From Lishizhenia tianjinensis (GTDB lineage: Bacteria; Bacteroidota; Bacteroidia; Flavobacteriales_D; Crocinitomicaceae), in contig CAMAQX010000004.1 in assembly GCA_945860455.1 (NCBI GenBank), positions 1-34,357 on the forward strand: 34,357 nt of DNA, read 5' to 3'. Of this stretch, positions 29,780 through 34,357 are shown piece by piece; the stretch's first letter is position 1; the number at the start of each line of letters is the position of its first letter. Below the pieces are notes generated by a model, which had not been told where the DNA came from, made no database searches, and worked only from the letters and a program-made list of their open reading frames with translations. Made by a program: the position numbers and the translations under genes.

Positions 29780-30574
29780 TTATAAGCGCAAAAATATAAA
29801 AAAGAGCGTGAGACTTGTCGTGAACAAACTAATCCATGGAGCTGTTTCTGATAATATTGAGCTCGCAATTCTTGGTTTATAATCTATATAAATGTAATCG
29901 TTGCTTTGAACAATCATTTCTGCTGCCCTCACTCCTTCTATTGTGGACAAGTCAATTTTAAATACGGCGCGTTTATTGGATTTTGTGCGCCTCATTATCT
30001 TAATCGAATTTGAATAACTATCATTTCCCAATCCACCAGCAAGGGCTATAACCTCCAACAAGGTTGTGTTCACATTTGGCAAAATTACAACTTCTGCCAG
30101 ACCCCTCCCCGCAAAAACAATTACCCGTTGGTTGGTTAGCCGTATTTGAACAAAAGGATTCTGAAATTTTGAAGATAATATTTTGGTTAAAGAATCTTCC
30201 AATTGAACCACTGAAAGTCCAGCTACAGGATATAACCCAATTACAGGTAGTTCTGCATATCCATTTCTTCGTACCAAATAGTCCATAACCATCGTGCTAT
30301 TCTGGGTGATTGATTGACTCCCTATTCCTCCCACACCTGATAAACCATTTATGATTTTCTCCCCATTGTTTGTAGAGAAAAAGAAAGTGAAACGATCTCC
30401 TAACCCAATTTTATAATCATCTGAAGGTTGCATTTGCAAGGAATCAAATTGAAAACTTCCATCTTTCGGAATTCTAAACATTTGATTACTATTCACATTC
30501 TTCCATAATTTACAACTTTGCAGTAACACAAGCGCAGCAACAAAAAATAAAGTAAGACGAAAATATCTTATCAT
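29780..30574 (-). CDS. Wza-like polysaccharide biosynthesis/export lipoprotein
   Basis: A 264-residue export protein. The signal peptide MIRYFRLTLFFVAALVLLQS ends in a lipobox with Cys at residue 21 (LQSCKLW). Residues about 50-150 are the polysaccharide-export domain (DYKIGLGDRFTFFFS, RNGYAELPVIGLYPVAGLSV, FVQIRLTNQRVIVFAGRG), followed by a SLBB-like segment (LNVNTTLLEVIALAGGLG-type). The final helix APWISLFTTSLTLFFIFLRL is the expected membrane-crossing segment. With the Wzc-like kinase next to it, it should form the envelope-spanning export channel for capsule or exopolysaccharide. It overlaps the glycosyltransferase gene by 4 nt (ATGA). Confidence 0.92.
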   Translation of the reverse strand: MIRYFRLTLFFVAALVLLQSCKLWKNVNSNQMFRIPKDGSFQFDSLQMQPSDDYKIGLGDRFTFFFSTNNGEKIINGLSGVGGIGSQSITQNSTMVMDYLVRRNGYAELPVIGLYPVAGLSVVQLEDSLTKILSSKFQNPFVQIRLTNQRVIVFAGRGLAEVVILPNVNTTLLEVIALAGGLGNDSYSNSIKIMRRTKSNKRAVFKIDLSTIEGVRAAEMIVQSNDYIYIDYKPRIASSILSETAPWISLFTTSLTLFFIFLRL

Positions 30575-31752
30575 TTAGCTTGAGATAACAAGTGTTTATA
30601 ATATTTTTCCATATCTGTCACTAAGCGTGTATAATGAAATGAATCCTTAACAAAAGGCCATCCTTTGATACCCATTTCTTTACGAAGTGATTCATTATCA
30701 ATTAACTCAATTAATCTGTCTGCAAATATACGTGCATTATTATTAGGAACAATAAATCCAGTTACATTGTCAGAAATAATATCACGAACGCCTCCAACAT
30801 CAGTTGTGACAACTGGGACGTTAGCTGCTTGCGATTCAATCAAACTTACGGGAGTACCTTCATTTTTTGAAGTTAAACAGATGATATCCATACCAGCATT
30901 AAAAGAAGCAATATCCTTTATCCAGGATGTGAAGCGAATATCAACTCCTATTGCATTCAATTGATGGGTTTGTTCTTCTACAAAGTCACGAAGTTCACCA
31001 TCACCAACAACAAAAAAAACAGGTTTCTTTTGCGTGTTTTCATGAATAAGTTTGACGATTTCAAAAAACAAGGAATGATTTTTTACGGGAGCCAATCGTC
31101 CAATTATAGCCACTGCAACTTCCTCATCCTTAAGTTCAAACTTATTTCTTGTTACATTTCTTTTTTCTTCTAAGTTTGAATTAAACTTAGATAAATCAAA
31201 ACCAAGGGGAATAACTTTCGTTTTATGATTCTCTGTAATTCCATGATCTTCTACAATTTCCTTTTTTTGGGATTCAGAGATTGTTATAATTCCTGTTGAT
31301 TTTGAGGCTAATCTACGTTCAATGAATTTATATAAATTGGTTTTAAGAGCACCAAAATAGGAATGAAAAACATGTCCATGAAAGGTATGAACAACGACTG
31401 GCACCTTGCAATCAAAAGCTGCTTTTCTTCCCAAAGCACCTGCTTTTGCTGCATGGGTATGAACAATGTCCGGCTTAAATTCTCGAATGATTTTTTTAAG
31501 TTTAATCAAAGCCTTTCTATCACTTACAAAACTTGGCTTTCTCTTCATCTCTGGAAGAAAAATTGCTTCTACTCCATATTCCTCCAAAATATGTAAGGAG
31601 TCAGCCTCATCTTTTTCAGGCAACCCTCCCACAAGTATCGTTTCAAATTCATCCGATAAAAACCGCGTAAGAAAAGTAGCATTGTACGTAGGTCCACCAA
31701 TATTAAATCGATTGATAATACGTAATACTTTAATTTTTTTCTTTTCTTTCAA
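30571..31752 (-). CDS. Glycosyltransferase family 4 protein
   Basis: A 393-residue GT-B fold enzyme that adds a sugar from a nucleotide donor to a polysaccharide precursor. The acceptor-side motif NRFNIGGPTYNATFL is at the N-terminus; HTHAAKAGALGRKAA and HTFHGHVFHSYF follow; the donor site is visible as AIIGRLAPVKNH and SKNEGTPVSLIESQAANVPV (E-x7-E). No ATG is available: the reading frame starts at TTG (31752), and no in-frame ATG lies between it and the upstream stop at 31800, nor before the conserved N-terminus, so TTG is the best start. It is the first gene of the polysaccharide operon, overlapping the export gene by 4 nt. The sugar specificity is unknown. Confidence 0.9.
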   Translation of the reverse strand: MKEKKKIKVLRIINRFNIGGPTYNATFLTRFLSDEFETILVGGLPEKDEADSLHILEEYGVEAIFLPEMKRKPSFVSDRKALIKLKKIIREFKPDIVHTHAAKAGALGRKAAFDCKVPVVVHTFHGHVFHSYFGALKTNLYKFIERRLASKSTGIITISESQKKEIVEDHGITENHKTKVIPLGFDLSKFNSNLEEKRNVTRNKFELKDEEVAVAIIGRLAPVKNHSLFFEIVKLIHENTQKKPVFFVVGDGELRDFVEEQTHQLNAIGVDIRFTSWIKDIASFNAGMDIICLTSKNEGTPVSLIESQAANVPVVTTDVGGVRDIISDNVTGFIVPNNNARIFADRLIELIDNESLRKEMGIKGWPFVKDSFHYTRLVTDMEKYYKHLLSQAK

Positions 31753-31779
31753 ATGAAAATTTTTATTAAGCGTTGGCTT

Positions 31780-31787
31780 TATTTTTG
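31780..31787 (+). promoter_or_regulatory. Probable -7 promoter element of the PBP4-type gene
   Basis: TATTTTTG is a full match to TAnnTTTG and is 26 nt before the ATG at 31813. The TTTTT/TTTA at 31760-31765 is about 15 nt further upstream, short of the usual spacing. The element lies after the ORF-track start at 31753, which argues for translation from 31813. Confidence 0.45.
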
Positions 31788-31812
31788 TAATTTTCGATTA
31801 AATAATAATCCA

Positions 31813-33258
31813 ATGCGAAGTTACATATTTTTTGTTATTGTCTTTCTTACAAATTATGCTTCTGGACAAAATAAAATTCAGGATAAATTGGACCAACTGG
31901 TAAAAAATCCGCAACTGGAGAACTCCACCCTAACTTTTTTTGCGATTGATCTTGATTCAAAAGATACACTTGCTAAATGGAATCACAAAACGAGTCAGGC
32001 AAGTGCTTCAAATGCAAAATTATTTTCAACGTATACCGCCCTCGAGTTACTAGGGCCCAATTATCAAGCAAAAACTCGTTTATACTTGGATGGGACTATT
32101 TCAATAGATAGCATTTTTACCGGAGATTTATGGGTTCGTGGTGGTGGAGATATGTCATTAGGTAGTAAGTATTTCACGGCAGATGGGATAGAATTAGAGT
32201 TTTTAAACCAATGGACGGATACATTATTAAAACTAGGGATTAAAGAAATAAAAGGGTCGGTTATTGCCGATGGAAGTGAGTTTGGGTATGATGGTGCACC
32301 TGACGGTTGGGCTTGGTCAGACCACGGAAACACCTATGGAGCCCCACCCAGCGGGATTTGCTTTTATGATAATGTGATGAACTATTATTTCAAAACAGGT
32401 GCAGCTGGCACAACAACCAATTTAGTAAAAACATTTCCAGAACTTCCAGGGTTAACTTTTCATAATTATATTAAATCTTCCGGAAATTCAGTTGATAATG
32501 CCTATTTATATGGCGGTCCTTACTCGTATGACCGATTTGGAAAAGGTTTATTGCCTGCTTATCAATCGAGTTTTCAAGTAAAGAGTGCTATGCCTGATCC
32601 GGAGTATCAATTTGCCATTGTGTTTAAAAACTATTTAACAAAACGAGGCATTAAAGTAAATTCTGCCAAATCGGTACGAAAAGAAGATTTAACATCTCCC
32701 AACTACACCAGCTTAAGGCTGGCTTATACGCATTTAGGAACTTCATTATTAGAGATTATCAAAAAAACGAATATGCATAGCGTTAACTTTTTTGCTGAGG
32801 GATTGGTAAACCTTATTGGATATGAAAAAACCGGAATTGGGACAACAGAAAATGGAATTGATCAAATTGAAAAATTTTGGGCGAAGAAAATTAATACAAA
32901 AGGTCTTTTTATAAAGGATGGAAGTGGATTATCTAGAAACAATGCCATGAGTCCTTCGAATTATGTTGAAATGCTTGATTATATTTATAAAAGTAAGTAT
33001 TATACCACCTTTTTAAGTAGTTTACCTGTTGCAGGGACATCAGGAACATTATCTTCAGTTTGTTCAGGACAAATTGGGCAAGGGAAAATTAAAGCTAAAA
33101 GTGGATCATTAACGCGCGTAAAAGCTTATTCGGGATTTGTTAACTCCCAAAACGGAAAAAATATTGCGTTTTCCATATCAATACACAATTTTACTTGTGC
33201 TAAATATGAAATTGTTTCTCTGATTGAGCCTGTATTAAATGCGTTAGCGGGATATTAA
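31813..33258 (+). CDS. dacB: D-alanyl-D-alanine carboxypeptidase/endopeptidase (PBP4, peptidase S13)
   Basis: A 481-residue periplasmic penicillin-binding protein that trims or cleaves peptidoglycan peptides. From the ATG at 31813 there is a clean signal peptide (MRSYIFFVIVFLTNYASGQ); the ORF-track start at 31753 adds 20 residues, hides the signal peptide and precedes the promoter element. Active-site motifs are all present: SxxK in SASNAKLFSTYTALELL (S-N-A-K), SxN in MHSVNFFAEGLVN, and K-S-G in IKAKSGSLTRVKAYSGF. The inserted domain between the first two motifs is as in other class C low-mass PBPs. It is transcribed alone, divergent from the polysaccharide operon. Its stop shares TTAA with that of the amidotransferase on the opposite strand. 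Confidence 0.93.
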   Translation: MRSYIFFVIVFLTNYASGQNKIQDKLDQLVKNPQLENSTLTFFAIDLDSKDTLAKWNHKTSQASASNAKLFSTYTALELLGPNYQAKTRLYLDGTISIDSIFTGDLWVRGGGDMSLGSKYFTADGIELEFLNQWTDTLLKLGIKEIKGSVIADGSEFGYDGAPDGWAWSDHGNTYGAPPSGICFYDNVMNYYFKTGAAGTTTNLVKTFPELPGLTFHNYIKSSGNSVDNAYLYGGPYSYDRFGKGLLPAYQSSFQVKSAMPDPEYQFAIVFKNYLTKRGIKVNSAKSVRKEDLTSPNYTSLRLAYTHLGTSLLEIIKKTNMHSVNFFAEGLVNLIGYEKTGIGTTENGIDQIEKFWAKKINTKGLFIKDGSGLSRNNAMSPSNYVEMLDYIYKSKYYTTFLSSLPVAGTSGTLSSVCSGQIGQGKIKAKSGSLTRVKAYSGFVNSQNGKNIAFSISIHNFTCAKYEIVSLIEPVLNALAGY

Positions 33259-34357
33259 AAACTTCCCAATTTGTCTTTCTTAAATAACTTACGGTACGTG
33301 TCATATACGTAGCCTAGCCATTTTTCATCATTGGGGTACTCTTTATACCAATGACCCTGAAGATTAACGATGGATTTAAACTCCGCGAGGGACACACCTA
33401 ATTTTTTAGAAATATACTCCATTTCTTTTTCAACGGTATTTTCGTTGTAGGAGGGTGTCTTTAGAATTTCAAGTGCTTCGTCACGTGTAACTGAATCCAC
33501 GCAAATTTGACTTGATAGTGTTGCTCTGCGGTAATCTAAATTGAATTTTTTAACGAGGTAAAAAGATTGTATAAAACCAGTATATTTGGATTCATAGTGT
33601 TTTCCACCATAATTTTTCCAATCTAACTCATTAATTAACAATTCAATAGCTTCATCTTTATTGTACGGTATAAAATTTAACAAATAAGTCATTTTAATAC
33701 CTTTGATAAATTTATAATACATTTCACTGCGAAAACCAAAAGTAGGAAAAGATTGAATTTTACCTTTTCCGAACTTGTTGTGTATGTATTTAAAATAAGT
33801 CAAATCTTTTGCGTTATAATGCCAAGACTTCGGTAAAATTCCCTCTGTTGCGAAATTCCCTCCGCTAATAATGTGCTTTACACCATATTTGGCAGCGACT
33901 TTATGTAAGGCAGATAAAATTGCAATATCTGTTGGAGTATCAGCCTCAGGGATTGAAGCCTTTAAAAAAGCTAATTGGATTTCTTTAAACTCTTCCCAAT
34001 CCAGCACATAACTTTCATAATCGACTCCTAAAATTCGAGCGATGTTCTTGATATTTAAAACGGCTTCTTCTGAATTCCAGCCATTGTCTAAATGTACCCC
34101 AAGTACTCTTAATCCTTCTCTTTTCGCAATAAATGCTGCATACGAACTATCAATACCACCACTTAGACCAACTACACAATCGTATTTTTTTCCTTGTCCA
34201 GTTCGTTTTATCTGTTGAATTAATTCCGCAAATTCCTGATCCGTTTCGGCTCCTTTATAGTTGTGATGAGATCTTATGAGTAGAAAATCCGTGCAATGAT
34301 TGCAAATCCCTTTGTCATTAAAACGAATGTCAGGATCTGTTGTGTCCATAACACAAC
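33255..34357 (-). CDS. N-acetyl sugar amidotransferase (WbpG/PseA type), N-terminus cut by window edge
   Basis: A PP-loop ATP-pyrophosphatase enzyme of the N-acetyl sugar amidotransferase family, involved in making amidated or amidino sugars of O-antigen or surface glycans. The ATP loop is VVGLSGGIDSSYAAF. A zinc-type CNHC pair is near the start. HLDNGWNSEEAVLNIKNIAR and HIISGGNFATEGILPKSWHY are typical. The ORF track starts at the ATG at 34349, but the reading frame stays open to the window edge and the codons before that Met read (R)CV, giving CVMDTTDPDI, the usual family sequence CTRCVMDT(S/T)DPDI. So the true start lies beyond 34357. Likely HisH/HisF-like partner genes would be upstream, outside the window. 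Confidence 0.9.
   Translation of the reverse strand, partial: CVMDTTDPDIRFNDKGICNHCTDFLLIRSHHNYKGAETDQEFAELIQQIKRTGQGKKYDCVVGLSGGIDSSYAAFIAKREGLRVLGVHLDNGWNSEEAVLNIKNIARILGVDYESYVLDWEEFKEIQLAFLKASIPEADTPTDIAILSALHKVAAKYGVKHIISGGNFATEGILPKSWHYNAKDLTYFKYIHNKFGKGKIQSFPTFGFRSEMYYKFIKGIKMTYLLNFIPYNKDEAIELLINELDWKNYGGKHYESKYTGFIQSFYLVKKFNLDYRRATLSSQICVDSVTRDEALEILKTPSYNENTVEKEMEYISKKLGVSLAEFKSIVNLQGHWYKEYPNDEKWLGYVYDTYRKLFKKDKLGSF

Overview
The window looks like chromosomal DNA of a member of the Bacteroidota, most likely a Flavobacteriales-type organism. The evidence is an AT-rich base composition, type IX secretion (T9SS) sorting domains of both type A and type B (CHU_C), a PorP/SprF protein, RemB/Wzi-like barrels, an Omp28/DUF6029/TlpA cluster, weak Shine-Dalgarno sequences, and several matches to the Bacteroidota -7 promoter element TAnnTTTG. 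Family-level placement (for example Crocinitomicaceae/Fluviicola-like) is only an impression. I see no tRNA, rRNA, CRISPR array, insertion sequence or phage gene. Coding density is very high, and no gap between genes reaches 300 bases.

Layout. (1) 1-3002, minus: the 2-oxoglutarate dehydrogenase operon sucA-sucB, with sucB cut by the window edge. (2) 3193-4610, plus: an ECF sigma factor overlapping a membrane-anchored, probable anti-sigma protein that carries a CHU_C domain. (3) 4611-7346, minus: a metallo-beta-lactamase-fold hydrolase and two tandem paralogous T9SS cargo proteins, with hairpin terminators in the two gaps between these genes. (4) 7392-10630, minus: a compact operon of a sulfotransferase, a 50-residue protein, and an 851-residue phosphodiesterase/TPR protein. 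The C-terminal domain of the last protein appears to be a degenerate sulfotransferase without the PAPS P-loop. (5) 10693-13196, minus: lipoprotein, DUF2490-like barrel, VTC polyphosphate-polymerase domain and DUF4956 membrane protein. Divergent from it (13316-18715, plus) are a large secreted CotH-kinase protein with type B T9SS signal, a PorP/SprF protein and a TPR/PD40 protein. (6) 18716-25628, minus: TlpA-like thioredoxin, DUF6029 barrel and Omp28-like lipoprotein, then a CysQ-like phosphatase and two RemB/Wzi-like barrels, most junctions being overlapped or nearly so. (7) 25697-31752, minus: an exopolysaccharide/O-antigen operon of glycosyltransferase, Wza-like export lipoprotein, Wzc-like tyrosine autokinase with an (YG)11 tail, RfbC epimerase and WecA/MraY-type initiating transferase. 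(8) 31813-33258, plus: a PBP4-type D-Ala-D-Ala carboxypeptidase. 33255-34357, minus: an N-acetyl sugar amidotransferase (WbpG/PseA type) cut by the window edge.

How the genes fit together. Much of the window concerns the cell envelope: T9SS-exported proteins, surface polysaccharide synthesis, export and possible anchoring (GT4, Wza, Wzc, WecA, amidotransferase, Wzi-like barrels), and periplasmic redox (TlpA, Omp28). Sulfotransferase and CysQ could be two ends of a PAPS/PAP cycle. The most unusual items are the fused pseudo-sulfotransferase domain beside an apparently active paralogue, the CHU_C domain on an anti-sigma-like protein, and the CotH/VTC/DUF4956 island in which the kinase-like protein is apparently exported by T9SS.
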